From: Albifimbria verrucaria
Taxonomy: Eukaryota > Ascomycota > Sordariomycetes > Hypocreales > Stachybotryaceae
Assembly: GCA_020081605.1 (NCBI GenBank)
Contig: JAHREC010000011.1
Location: forward strand, 4,526,001 to 4,590,000
DNA length: 64,000 nt
Reading direction: 5' to 3'
The notes under the pieces were generated by a model. That model was not told where the DNA came from. It ran no database searches and was given only the letters and a program-made list of their open reading frames with translations. Below, piece by piece: positions 23,924 through 36,622 of this stretch (position 1 is its first letter; each line of letters opens with the position of its first letter). The translations under genes and the position numbers were made by a program.

Positions 23924-25310
23924 ACTGATGTTGATGCTCTTATGTGTCACTCAAGAATCAGTGCTACTTTCCAACCTTAGAATTCTATATGACTTACTTT
24001 GGCGGATCCAGGCCTTCTTGTTCTCTGCCAACTCATTTTCATTTATTGAATTGGTCCATAATCATGTCAGCGGGCGTACGGAGGGTTGAAAGCTTACTGC
24101 AATTGTGATCCCCATTACCGTTTCGCAGTGAAATATAACTCCAGCACCTAACAACTAGTCACCCAGGGCATTAAAGAAAAACAATCCCGGAATTCTTGGC
24201 TCGATCAAGTACCTTCTGGCATAACAAATCTCATATACGGCTTTGCTGTAAATTGGGGCTCCGTATGAATCCGCTGCAAGCATATCTGAGCTTCCCAAGA
24301 TTTGAAGAAAGCTAAGAATTTCGAAACTACAATAGGGTTTAAAGCATTGCTTGTCCCAAGCATGACCTTGGACTATTAAAGCGATACGCCATGTCCCATT
24401 ACTGAATTAGAAGAGGGTTGTGGCACACAAGTATGGACACTCATCCCTTTATCCCCGAGGCTTCGCTCTCCATACCAAGTTGTACCAGGCGATCCTGCCA
24501 AGAAGTGGTTTCGTGAAGACGAGTCAACAGCATCTGCTGGAATACCGAGTTATTTGGAATCCTTGGCTTGCGCTTATATGTCATATCTCTAAACATGGTA
24601 TACTATATTAGTCGGAGGTACTGGGCTCAGTTGGAGCCGCTTTACTTACTCTTTGTCTGACCTAGAGGACTGAATATGTTTTTGGTTGTCCTGCGGCTTC
24701 ATTTTGAGACCTATCAGCTATTTTTTGGAGGGAAAGTATCACTTACTAAAACTATTCTCATGAGAGTAGTATCTGGTGCTCATTTATAAACCTGATGTAT
24801 GGGTAAATCAATCACACCTTGCTTATGACCCATTCATTACACCACTGACCGCTTATGCAACACCCTCGACCGATATTGTAGTCGTAAAGGCGTTCCTATT
24901 GCACCCCGGCATAGGCTCGTGTTCAATTTTCGGGTCCCTTAGCCAGTGTCTGGGGTGCCATCAAGCGTAATTCCAAGGTGCAAAGCAGGGACCAACAATG
25001 ATTCTCCGACATCCAGCCAATTCTGATGAATCTCGGCCCATGCAGCACCAAAAGCCCAGGGCGTCTGTCACCGGCACGGCCACCACTACCGACAATCATG
25101 GCACCAATCAAAGCTTGGGAAAATGGGGTGCTGCGCCTTGGTTTGCACCCTGGTTTTAAGCTGAGCACCCTAAATTCTTCTCTTAACTTCTGCCGTCAAA
25201 CAGTTCACTTCTTCGTTATTTCGAATGCTGAAGGCGGCACTTGTTGATCGTCTGGCTTAAGTCTCTCCAGGCTGCCTCTTGCTTAGACTTCTTATCCATT
25301 AAAGATTTCT
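23924..25310. other. Intergenic region, no gene recognised
   Basis: Nearly 1.4 kb of mixed composition with only short frames. No splice-consistent coding chain, repeat or RNA gene was found. Confidence 0.5.
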
Positions 25311-27414
25311 ATGAATGCAATCGCTGGTCAAGATCTTCTGTCCATGAATCAGAGTCCTGGTTCCACCCGTGGTCGCGGCAGCTACAGTAAGGGTTCCATG
25401 GAAATGAATGACCTTTCTTGCATTGGCGGTTGGACGACAAACCTCAATAGCTATGGCGCCGCCAGTATGCATGATGTTTCCGCCAAAAGATCCACTTTCC
25501 ACGACGAAGGTATGGTCGACTTCACTTCAGAGATTGAGAGCATAGGCAATCAATCACAACTGCAATCCGATGAGACGCCTAAACTTTTAGAGAAATCAAT
25601 ACCTCAGAGGAAAGCTTCTTCATCCAAACATGCTACAGTTGAGCTTGATCCAGAAGACTGCGGTGTCGCGTTAATAACAGATGCCGGCGAGCGGTCTACA
25701 GAGCGGGATCAACTTATCAAAGAAGTCAAAGAGATTTATGCGGGCCTTGTCATGGTCGAGTCGAAATGCATCGAGGTGGATAATTCTCGACGCGCAGCCG
25801 ACGAAGATCACCACCTGTCCAATAAGATATGCAAAACTTGGATGGTTTCCTTTCGCGCCGCCCTCGACAAGCAACGTTACTTCTTTCATGCTTCCCAACA
25901 CCCAAGCGCCAGTCCCGCGTTCAAGAGATTCGGGGCCAAGTACGGCAAACAATATTCTAAGAGTATCCTGGTTAGGCTTGGGCATCTTCGAGACAGTGAT
26001 GCCTCATATTTAAGCCTGTTACAGACCATGGAGCTTCAACACGATTTATGGAGAGTCCTTGCACACAGTGACTGCTTGTCAGAAGAGATGGAGGAGGAGT
26101 TAGAAGATCTTTTGCACATATCGACGAGGTTTTGGAAAGAATCTGGGATCGAGCTGAACGATGGTTCCGAGGCTCGAGTTTGTTTGAAAAGCTTCTTGAT
26201 CTCAGCCTTGAGTTCTCAGGAAGGATGAGACACTTGTGTACAACAATGCCATGGACAATCTGGACGGCACTCGTGGTACTATGGGGTGTCTGTTGGATGT
26301 TTCACCCTCCCCAAAGTGTCGGAGCAATCGACACCCTGTTCGACTTTTTGGACAGTCAAAATCTACTCTCTGAAGCCTCTCCGACTGCCTCTCCGATTGC
26401 CGATTCGTTCTTTGGAGATAAAATCCAGCATGAGAATACGCAGATACCATCCTCACTGAAGGTCTCTTCAACCAAGGCGCTTATCACTGCGTCTATACCG
26501 TTGAGAAATCCTCCGCCCTCAGCAAGTATATGGTCACCGTTGTCAACGAGCTTTAGCTGCGTTGATATAGAGCCGTTGGGCTCTACAGCACCCTTCATTT
26601 GGCATACCGATCTCGGAGAACCTTCAGGCATGCTTCACCACGACTCGAACATTGTCGGGCAAGCTAGAGGCTTGCTCTTGGAATTCCCAGGAGAAAATGA
26701 ATTTGAAGGCTTCACACCCAACTCGTTGGAAGATCCTACTACGCATTCAACAGTGTCGGAGCTGGGGGTTTCGATGGCCATGCTGACTGATAGCAATGGA
26801 CAGACACATTACCAAGATTCCTCATCCACTGACTTAATCTTGTAAGTCCTAACTCTCAGTTGTAGTGAATATCCATCTTAACGGAGCCAGGTGTAGTCCA
26901 AGCAATGACCGGCGTCCTAAATTTAGATGTACCAACTGCACGAAGGTTTTCGCAAGGCAATGGACACTCGATCGACATCGGCATGAAAAACATTCACTTG
27001 AGCAGAACTTGTTTCCCTGTCCCGCACCGAGCTGCAAAAGTCCATGCCTCAGCAAGCCTTCAAGCGTGAGGACAAGCTCCGTGAGCACATACGAAGATGC
27101 AAAAACTACATCTGAGGCATGGCGCCCAAAACAGCAACTTAGGCTCTCTAACAACAGAGAATTCTGTTGCCTCTTTACCATCGACGAACTCTCAAGATAT
27201 TGGAATAACTTCTTTTGGTCTTCAAGGGCAGAACTGGTCGCCTAGTATTGCAGAGGGTGACGTGCTAAGTGATGATCAGCTAATCCAAGAAATGAAGAAG
27301 AAGTACCAAGCAAGAGTAGCTGCGCTGTTGAAAAAAGAGGCAGAATGCCAGAGGGAACGGGATTATCTCATCCGCTTAAAGGAGTCTATTTCAAACTTGG
27401 ACTCTAAGAGATAG
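25311..27414 (+). CDS. C2H2 zinc-finger protein with a predicted membrane helix and C-terminal coiled coil (three apparent frameshifts)
   Basis: Order of parts: an unrecognised N-terminus; a helical region with RYFFHASQHPSASPAFKRFG, a segment typical of a fungal family of uncharacterised C2H2 proteins; a hydrophobic stretch PWTIWTALVVLWGVCWMF near residue 320; a Ser/Thr-rich linker; zinc fingers FRCTNCTKVFARQWTLDRHRHEKH and a second with CPAPSCK then FKREDKLREHIRRC; and a Lys/Glu-rich coiled coil (QEMKKKYQARVAALLKKE). An intron lies at 26842-26890. Frames break at 26130-26133 (T), 27036-27039 (A) and 27101-27105 (A). With one base added at each, the protein has 685 residues. The second finger ends in Cys in place of the last His. 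A helix of membrane type in front of a DNA-binding region is odd and would suggest a membrane-tethered regulator, or the helix is buried in a folded domain. Confidence 0.65.
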
Positions 27415-29022
27415 GAACGTTCTTTGGACTGGAGACTCAAAAGATTAACCTGCTTGATCCCAAACAGCCACCCACCTGCTTGAGTCACCAGTAGGGGTTT
27501 CTGTTGGCAGCACGTCGCGCACTAGTATATTTCAGGATGAGAATAGCCATCTCCTAATTCTTTGGTCGGATCTATTTAAACATAATCCATCCAGAACTGG
27601 CCCGACCCATTGTTCACCCGCTACCTGCCATAGCATCTAGTATAGGAACTTGATAATTTTGCGTTGTCTAGTAGAGAAAAGTAACAGTTGAAGGCTCGGA
27701 GTCTGTCATTTTAACGTGAACTATCTCTAAACTGGTCCATTTTTGTTCCAGTGCGGCTCGTTCCTATAGGTCTCTTGTAACTTGTCGTCTAGGAAGGCAA
27801 GAAACCGTCGAAATACCTTGTGTTTAACCTGCGGACATGGAAACACGATGCCATTCGCTCAATACAGGTAAGAAAAATCCGCTTGAAGTTGTCTGCTCTG
27901 CTCCAAATATCACGATTCTGGATGAACGGCGGAGTACAAGGCAACGACAAGTCTAACAATTTGGCAGTGTGGCTATATCACCAAAGTACGAAAGTAATAG
28001 GGAAGAACGCATTTATGATGTTCCAAGAACTTATAGAGCAGAAGCTAGGTCGAGCATTTCTCCTGTACAAGATGCAGGTGAATGCGATCAAGGGAACGCT
28101 CACTTTCACTTGCTCGGTGGTGTAGGTAGAGAAGAAAATCATTGCGCCAGCTAGTGAATTGAAGGCGAGTGTGAATGCCTTATGCATCTGAATGAACCCA
28201 TCTGGGACTTTCAAACACTCATCTTGGCCCTGAAGCAGTGAAAGACTTAACTCTCCAAACCGCCAACAGACCTCTTGATAGGTCCTCTGTGGAATACCCC
28301 GAGTCAATGCAACGTTGATGATTTTGGGCATGCATGCATATATTTATTGATTACGGACGAGACGCCCATTCAAGGTAGCTGCCAGGCTATCTTGCGCACT
28401 GGACCTCCCAGATTGGTTGGATTATATGCCGTTGCTCCAAGACGTGCAGGTCTTCAGCTACTATGGAGCTGCCAACGATGACAACTTTGGGCACATTATT
28501 ACCGAATTTGGATATCCGAACTAAGTATGCATCTGATAGATAGTCGTAAGACATACGCTTACGAGTGATTAGTTGTATTGCTGGTACATGAAATGACTTT
28601 AGAACCACACATCTCTGCATGATATTAGCCGTGAATGCGACGCATGGTATGTAATTATTTGTACACAGCAGAAATGCTTGAACACAAGCCAAAAGTTTCC
28701 ATGTGAGACGGAAAGTGACTGAATATTATCAGTATCCGATTAATAACGTATGCCGGACCACAGCATTTGATATCAGCCGCACTCAACCCCGCTCTTTAGC
28801 ACCAAGAGAAGTAGAACCGACTGCTGGTTATATCTGGGTGCACCGTACTGTGGTGAACTTGCTCTGTATGGAGTCAAGATGCTCAAGCTGTTATTTGCAA
28901 GAAAACTGCATTGTCCAAGTACAAGGACATAGTATTGATACCTTGACTAGGACCAGGTCTTCCATCACCATTACCTTACTGCTTCCATTGCCACTACCCT
29001 TGCCCTACCAGCTACTGCATAT
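27415..29022. other. Intergenic region with unassigned open frames
   Basis: A minus-strand frame at 28331-27978 (117 codons) and one at 28692-28387 (101 codons) are open but match nothing I recognise. The first has a hydrophobic segment near AFNSLAGAMIFF. They may be pieces of a decayed gene. No start, splice or domain evidence supports calling them. Confidence 0.3.
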
Positions 29023-31023
29023 ATGGAGGCTCTTTGCCATGTGTGTCGCACTTTCGTGCAGAAAATGGCGACGATGAGCACCGCAATGCTGGAAATGGAA
29101 GAACCACTTTCTCGGAGGAAGCTCTCTAGATCATGCGTCTTTTGTTCGTGGTTAAACGATGAATTTCAAGCCATTCTGGTGAAGGGGCTTGGGACACATG
29201 CGAGAGCCCATTTGAGCATGTACTCTGAAGAAATTGCTTCATCCAGACACCGTCAACCAACCTTACTTTCGGTTAGAATAGACTGCAAGAATCCGGAGGG
29301 ATGGAATAGTGGTGTAGCTGGAGGCATATACGATATATATGCACCACCGAGTAATTAATCTACAGCTGCCCTTTCTCTGTGGCGTATGGGAGCTGACAAA
29401 ATCTTACAGACGACCCGGCAGCCCTCTCACACAGCGTGTTGACAAAAGAACTACCGTTTACGAACTCTGGTTGTCAGGAAGCCCTTGGTATGATACAATC
29501 TTGGTTGAAGGAATGCCAAGAAAACCACGATAAAGTATGTGTGACGACAATTTCCGGTAGGGTTCTCGATGAATCACAGCCAAATGCTCTCCCCACGCGA
29601 GTTCTTGACGTGGAGGCGGGCGATTCATCAAAAATTCGACTGGTACAAACGGATGGTCTTCAAGGCAGATATGTCGCACTCAGCCATTGCTGGGGCCCTC
29701 CAGAGAAACGACCACTGAGGACGGTGGGAAGCAATATAGGAAGCCATCTGGCGGGAATTCTGGTGTCCAGCCTGCCCAAAACCTTTCGTGACGCCGTCGC
29801 AGTCACGCGGTTCTTGGGAATCCGCTATCTGTGGATCGATAGCCTTTGCATTATTCAGGATAATACCGCGGACTGGACCCATGAAGCGGCTCGGATGGGC
29901 CGCGTTTATGAATTAGCATCCCTTACAATCGCGGCTTCCTCAGCTCGAGACTCAACAGAGGGGCTATTTTTCGACATTGCCTCTCCTGATGCTCCTCTGT
30001 CACTTCCGTACCCTATCCCGGGCCAACCCGAGCAACTCGGGTCTATTTATCTGCGTGGCAGTTTAAAGCAACCCAGCAAGTACTATCAGAAGCTTCCACT
30101 ATCCACCAGGGGTTGGGTAACACAAGAAGCTATCCTCTCTAGAAGAATAGCGTACTTCACCGACACTGGCCCAGCGTGGAATTGCGTATTTAACGAGACC
30201 GATGTTAAAACCCATGACGGCTCAACCTTTCAAGAAGGAACATTACCACGAGGTAGTCATGGCTGGCACGGCATGGTCATGGAATACTGCAGCCGGTCTC
30301 TGACTTATGTCAGTGATAAGCCAGTGGCTCTGCAGGGAATAGAAGAGAGGATGGGGAATGTGTACACGGCTGTCGGCAATGGGCCATTCCTGATGATCTC
30401 GTCTGGCACAAGAAATACCACCGTCGCGCTCAAAGCGATAACTTCTACCGGCCAGCAGTCCTCCAGGACCTCCCTCATGGTCTTGGGCTTCCACCATGGG
30501 CGAGCTTGAGTATTTCAGCGTATCGTACTCTGAAGAAACTGAGGGGTATTTCCGCTCCTATGGAGAATTTTCCATAAGTTCTCAGGGCAATGCCGCATTT
30601 TTGCATGCCTCCAGCGATATGGGAGAAGTTGGTTGTACACCTGCTCGCAGATATCCACGGTTGGAGCTGCTCGACTGGGCAGATACCAACATGGGGAATA
30701 GTACGGAAGAGATGGCATGCTTTTGGTTTGCTCTCAAAACATACCGCAATCGGGATACCACCCTGATCTTGTATAATAAGGTAGATCGGAGAATGGTTGG
30801 CGTGGCAATCCTGGACTGTAGTAGCAGTCTTCAGAATGATATTGCTTTGACAGACACATTTTGCATTTTCACGGCGAAGCATTCTGTTGAGCAGGAAGAA
30901 AGGGAACGGATTTATGAATTATTCATCCCCGAGCTAGGGACGAAGGTCAAGATATGTATGGTGTGGATGCAGAGGAGGAAGAAGAAGAAGAAGAAGAAGA
31001 AGAAGAAGAAGATGGTGATGACG

Positions 31024-31087
<64 letters not shown>

Positions 31088-31328
31088 AGGTGAGGACTAC
31101 TATGACTGCGACGCAGAGTCCGACTTTGGCAGCGATGATTTCTTCCAGCGTAACTACACACCTGGCGGAAACCCTTTGGCAAACTTGCAAAATCACGCGT
31201 TCGTGGGTCTTTTAGTGCAGCCTGTAGCCACTGAGTCAGGTCATTTTCGAAGAATTGGCCTTGCATTAGTCGCTGATAACAAGTGGTACAAGAGTGTGGC
31301 AAGCAAGCGCTCGGCTATTCTTGTTTAG
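29023..31328 (+). CDS. HET-domain protein 2 with an acidic Glu/Asp repeat tract (three apparent frameshifts)
   Basis: A canonical HET domain: YVALSHCWGPPEK, IRYLWIDSLCIIQDNTADW, AARMGRVYELASLTIAAS and LSTRGWVTQEAILSRR. The N-terminus has Cys pairs CHVC and CVFC that may bind metal. PSWSWAS, the usual end-of-domain signature, is split by a frame break and followed by TMGELEYF. Then comes a 40-residue tract of only Glu and Asp at about 30972-31089 and a C-terminus ending SKRSAILV. An intron is at 29351-29409. Frames break near 30389-30390, 30466-30467 and 30937-30939; adding one base at each gives 749 residues. These proteins act in vegetative incompatibility or NLR-like immune responses. No repeat sensor domain is fused here. 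Confidence 0.8.
30972..31089 (+). repeat. Trinucleotide microsatellite coding for poly-Glu/poly-Asp
   Basis: GAR and GAY codons alternate in blocks: a long GAA run, then a long GAT run, then GAG/GAA again. Other frames read as poly-Lys/Met or, on the minus strand, poly-Leu/His. The tract is in frame with the HET protein around it. Its purity suggests ongoing length change. Confidence 0.9.
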
Positions 31329-31736
31329 ATAGTTTGGTGTAGAAGAAGAGGACAGTGATCTAAGTAACCAATATTAACATACAAAGAATTAACCCAGCGA
31401 TTAATACCCAGGAATTCAGAGTACCCGATGAGGCAAGATGTACACTATGCCGATGCCATACGCGGCAAACAATGGACCAGCTTATAAAATGCAAGGTTTG
31501 AAATAGTAAACTCTGAACCTGAACCTCACCGTATGGTATCGGCCTTGAGTGTTTAAAGAAAGATTCCTATATTTAACCTATAAATGTAATATCAGACCGC
31601 GTCACAAACTGCCATAAGACACGGCGTCTCCAGCCTGATGCATCCTTGAATCATTATTCTCTAAGCTGTTAGTTACTAGGAACTTGGTTTCATTTATCCT
31701 CAAACAAATCAATAGCTAGCGCAGATGCTGACTTGT
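31329..31736. other. Convergent 3' intergenic region
   Basis: About 400 bp between the HET gene (plus) and the dehydrogenase (minus). Nothing recognised. Confidence 0.5.
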
Positions 31737-32644
31737 TCATCCAGTGTAACTGCCTCCCACATATCCTCCATCGACGTACCACTCCGCTTTCGTCACAAAT
31801 TTGCTTTCATCGCCTAGCAGAAAACATATCGACGCCGCTATCTCGTCTGGTTGAGCAAAACGTCGAAAGAGCTGTGGAACACTTTCCTCTGGAAACAAAA
31901 AGGTGTACCATCCGGGAGCTTGAATGGAAGTGTAGTCATGTCACTGCGGACCATTCCACTAGATTTGTTTTAGTTATAAATATCCAGAGTCTCGTCGATT
32001 TGGTTTCCTTACGGGCATATCGCGTTAACTCGTATGGAGCGAGGTGCTCCTTCGAAAGCGGCAGCCCTAGTGAGGCCGACTACGGCATGCTTCGAGGCAA
32101 TGTAGGCACCGAAACCAGCTGAAGCATATTTGCAAGCAATGCTGGCGACATTCACGATACTCCCACCTTCTGAAATTGCTTTCATCTCCTCTCTTAATAG
32201 GTAGAACATGCCATGAAGATTGACATCAACTATCCCGTGCCAGTCGTCAAGAGGCATATCGCTAAGCGTGTTTATGCAACGCTGCTCCTTTCCTACTATT
32301 GTTCAATGCTGCTCCAAACACCCTTTGCACAATAATTACTTACCAGAAACATTGGCACATCCATCAATTCTACCAAATCTCGCCTTTGTCGTTCTAATCC
32401 ATTCTTCCACCATTTCAAGTTTTGTTATGTCACAAACCTGCGACATCAAGGAATCTTCAATATCAATATCTGGAAATTGCTGCTTCAATTCTTGGACTGC
32501 TTTCGCTAGATTTTCATCTGATGAGCTTGAGATGGAAACGGTTGCTCCACGAGCCAGAAGATATTTCACCGTGGCAAGCCCTATACCGCGGCTTGCGCCA
32601 GCGATGGTTATGATTTTGCCCGAGAAGCTTTGATGCGTCGACAT
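31737..32644 (-). CDS. Short-chain dehydrogenase/reductase, classical type (one apparent frameshift)
   Basis: The N-terminus has the Rossmann glycine motif GASRGIGLATV. Further motifs are VDVNLHG, GSIVNVASIACKYAS with the catalytic Ser, the catalytic YIASK, and IRVNAICPG. The C-terminus WYVDGGYVGGSYTG is typical of the FabG-like group ending in (V/A)DGG. Exons are 32644-32344, 32292-32013 and 31958-31737. A frame break is in the A-run 31897-31901. With one base more, 267 residues result, normal for the family. It uses NAD(P) to oxidise or reduce an alcohol or keto group; the substrate cannot be told. The genes on either side are HET proteins, so no biosynthetic cluster is evident. Confidence 0.85.
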
Positions 32645-33530
32645 AGTGAATGAATAACAATCTTTATGGGGATAGCTGCAATGTAATCGAAAAGTAGGAT
32701 ACTGAGAAACAACTATGCTTCACTACCTCGATAGCTTCATGTGCCCTGGGATTCAACCAGGCCTCACCTACTTTATACATTCTCCCAGCCCTTACCAGTA
32801 CGTGACAACAACCACGTGTTGGAAAATATCCACATGCTATGACATCAGAAAGAGGGGTTCTTATCATGAATCAAGTTGAAGTATCCAACATCAATCTTTA
32901 TTTGCCGCATTTGTTGCCGAATGCGTGGGCTAACACAATGCAAATGCAGTATACTACTACTCTTCAAGCAAGTGATGGGCTGAGATCCACTGATACGCCA
33001 TGTACCTTGGCCTAAACATGCAGCCACCTTCCAACTCAGAACTCTCACTACCGCTGAGGCCGCATAATGAAGGCCGGATTCTCTTAATGCCTTCTATTGT
33101 AATTATTGGCGTTTGGGGTGAGTTTTTACGTGTCAAAATTTTTGGTATGTGCAGCTCTTAGCCTGACACAAAAGTTAAACATTCACACAGAAGCATTCGA
33201 TAATCAGCTTCAGCTTGATACTTATCATAATTTCACTAGACTTAATCCTCTCTACAACCTGGCCCATAGCTACTCTGCCAGAGATATGACAGTCTTGTGA
33301 ATCGCTTGACGGTAATGTCTTGAATAGGAGAGTTTGCAAGCCTAATGAATATTTCTCTGTGACTGAAATACAATATCTGGTTGTATGTCATATGCTGCGT
33401 TAAAGAGGGTATAGTGATCGTTATCAATTCTACTAGAACATGTAATGTGTAATTCAATACTTTCAGCAAATTAATGATGACTATTGGCAACTCTAGTCTA
33501 CTTGGAAAGTTCTCATAATATTCTGGTTTT
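32645..33530. other. Intergenic region
   Basis: About 900 bp, AT-rich in 33100-33550. No coding chain, repeat or RNA gene recognised. The right end contains the 3' end of HET protein 3. Confidence 0.45.
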
Positions 33531-35688
33531 TCAGCATATATGCAATTCCTCGCACTTAGTCTCATCAAAGGCCGACCCGTCCATTAATTCATGGACATAG
33601 GCTTCCCAATGAAGGTATAAGTGCCGTCGACACCACTCCTTAAGATAACAGGAACTCTACCCCCTCCAAAATTACCAAGCAATCGCCAATTTCAGTCTTC
33701 TTGGGCAGGAGGCAAATCCGACGGCTCCTTGTTGCCCCAAGACGACGCTCATATGCGGCCTTCATGTACTGAATAAACTCACCAGAGTTATTCCACGAAC
33801 TCTTCAGGTATCCTCCAAGGCCCAGAGGATTGTATAAGGATTGCCATCTGTCCACCTTCCAGTTCTTGAGCCGCCGGACTGAGCTAAGTGAATCGAGCCA
33901 CGACTGAAACAACTTTCTAGTCTCTTCGTAACCGCCAGGCGCCATAGTTCCTGCGCATATTGTCTGCATATAAATCTCAGTAGCATCCTCTGCAGTACTT
34001 TTGATTCCATCAGAATGCATATCCCTAACAAACGTTTCCCAGCCGATATATGTCTCCAGGTGAGGCACCACTTTCTGGAACTGGCGGAAGATGAATTTAA
34101 ACTCGACCCCGACTTCTTGAAACATTTCCTTATGCTTTGATCCTCATTCGCTTCCTCTATCGTTTGATCTTCCCATTCCCCCTCATCCAGGTATCTCAGC
34201 ACTGCCGTCATTGCATCTATACGATCCAGCACCTGGCCTCGCGTGATCATGACGGCATCTCCACTAAGGAAGAGTGGTGTAGCCTTGCTCGATGTCCCAG
34301 ATGCATAGGTCATGCGGGATCTCCCAAGAGAATCGGTTAGCAGAGGCATAGCGATGTATTTGGTCGAGCTCCAGTCTGGGACCCATGATGGCAGCTGACT
34401 CGTATATACGCAATCATCAGCATCCTGGCAAAATCCCAGAATGTCATAATTGCCGGCAACGGAAATCGATCGTTCGGCAAAATTGCGATAGATTTCAGTG
34501 GTAGACGCTCTGTAGTCAGGTTGAATGCCCAAACTCGCTGAATTGTCCTTACTCAGTCCAAGAACGGAGAAGATCTTATCACAGGGTTTGGTCGCCTGTC
34601 GGAAACGAGTATGAGCAAGATGTCTCAATATGTTGTCTGCGACATTAGGAAGAGGCGATTCTCGCTTCAGCTTCATCACTGCCTGGAACGGTAGGAAGTT
34701 AGAGCTATTCCAGACCCCTAGGCCTGCCGACTCCCAGATGCCCAAATCGATGCCAAACTCAATACCGCCAACCAAGACGTCCCAATTAATCTCGTAGCTT
34801 CCCAGACTATGAGCGCATCTGCTGCTAGGATGATCTCTTGCGCCGTCCAGGCTCGGAACCACCAAGGAACCTCAAACATATGTTCGATGACGGTATCATG
34901 TTTGAAGAGTTTCTGAAGCTTCGATCGAAGAGCCTCCGCCTCACTGCCACGTTGCGAAAAAGTGCGCCTCCCGTTATCCAGCATGGTAAGGGTCTTAAAA
35001 GCCTCTTTTGAGTACTTGGTGGCATCACCCAGCCAGACGGTGACTTGTTTTGCGCTTCGATAAATAGTTCCCATGATCGCTACCTGCTGAGCCTTCTCGT
35101 CTATGTCTTGTTGGTTTATGCAGACAATATCTACCCACAGAACTCTAGACTGGTTTGTGTGTCTGAGGTTGAGGAGTGCACTTCGAAGATTTGTCCCTAC
35201 CATTAATGTAGCGTCATTGATCTGGATTGGTGTCACATCTTGCGAAGGGCCCCAGACGTAAGACAGAGCTTCATACGTTTTGCTGCATGTGTTGAGATCG
35301 GCCTGGACGAGACGACAGCATATATCATCTTGCCGTGATCCAGGCAATAGCTCAAGCAGCCTTATCGAGTTGGTTATGTTTGTCCCACGCGCGTCAAGAG
35401 CTGTGTACTTGTATGGTCGAGTGACAGATTCATTACATAGGCGATCCTAAATCCTTGACAATTAGAGACTGCATTAAAAAGGAGCAGAAGGAATATCGCG
35501 AATTTGCTAAGCATTAGAAATTTCAGAGAAGAAGAAACAAGACCAAGATAAGCGAGACCACAAACCGTCATCCGACTGGATTTCTCCTTAGCATACAGAG
35601 CCTCAAGGTCAGTCTCACTTCTCGTCGCTGACCTGAGCTCTCCGACCATCGCGCTCCATATTAAACCTAACGTGTTGCGGCTGGCCAT
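33531..35688 (-). CDS. HET-domain protein 3 (four apparent frameshifts)
   Basis: A canonical HET protein. Blocks in order: ITNSIRLLELLPG, YEALSYVWGP, VLWVDIVCINQQD, QVAIMGTIYRSAKQVTVWLGD, FEVPWWFRAWTAQEI, then KIFSVLGL, LPSWVPDWSS, and the common C-terminal block EAYVHELMDG. I propose exon 1 at 35688-35566 (ATG before ASRNTLGLIW), an intron 35565-35447 and one long exon to the TGA at 33531. Frames break at 34801-34803 (C), 34136-34138 (T), 33660-33664 (C) and 33605-33607 (C). Adding one base at each gives 680 residues. This is the widespread 'HET plus ~400-residue C-terminal part' layout of Sordariomycetes. Exon 1 is less certain than the rest. Role: likely allorecognition or stress-related cell-death signalling. 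Confidence 0.8.
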
Positions 35689-36622
35689 TGCGTAGTATGG
35701 GAGGAATAGCAACTCAATCTATTATAGGCTCGTATCTTCGGCTTTGCCCCAGGATTGTGAGGCTCTGTACCGGTATTTTTGATGGTTGGGCTTGGTCCAG
35801 AGCAGGGTGTTTAGACTAAGTAAGCTTGCAGGAAAAGAAATGAAGAAATTAGCAAAGAAAAAAATGCAACAGGCTAATTCAAGCATGAGATAATATAGAA
35901 CCAGCCGTCCCTTGAAACCCCACAGTCACTCAACGTAGGCATCGCTGTAAGATGGGACATGGGATAGGCAATAACTTCGGGGATTCCTGCCGCGCAGGAA
36001 TCACAGGACTCAACTGGTATTGATAGTTGAAAAACACATGACTCGTAAATTCTTATCTATGGAGATTGAGTGTAAAATATGAAATCAGCGTAAAATAAAA
36101 TAATAAAACAAAGAGAGCCCAGGCCTCGTTTTCGCTCTTACAAGTATACTTTACCCACCGTAGCTTCAGCACAACCGTTGCTGTAAGAAGTGAGACCTAG
36201 GACACGGGTATGGGGCATTATGAACGGAAATGGGCGAAGGGGTAGGCGCAAGCGTGGATGGCAAAACAAGTGATTATGCGTCGTCCGCGAACCAAAGCAG
36301 CTTACGCCTTGCCTTATATGCCTTGCCCTTCTATGCATGCTCACCAATAGCTACACGCGGCCCAAGGCTCCCATCTGCTCTGCCAATCCCATGTCGTTTC
36401 TTTTCTCTCAGGTCAATGGAAATGTGTACATGGTCACACGTCGGGAATCTTTCTGGTGAGGAAGAGCATATTTCCGTCTGAAAAACTTCAAATATCATTT
36501 GTAATCATTCCGCTTGGAGATCATCCTCCTACAAAGGAAAAAAACGGGTTGCTCCTATTCTACTGTACTGTCGATGCGTATCAGAAATGATGACCAGGTC
36601 ATTGCAGTGACTGCATTTACTG
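35689..36622. other. Intergenic region
   Basis: About 930 bp between two minus-strand genes. Only short frames. Nothing recognised. Confidence 0.45.

Noticed and set aside
30912..31302. Frames reading poly-Leu, poly-His, poly-Lys or poly-Met
   Set aside because: They are other frames of the GAA/GAT microsatellite that encodes the Glu/Asp tract of the HET protein.
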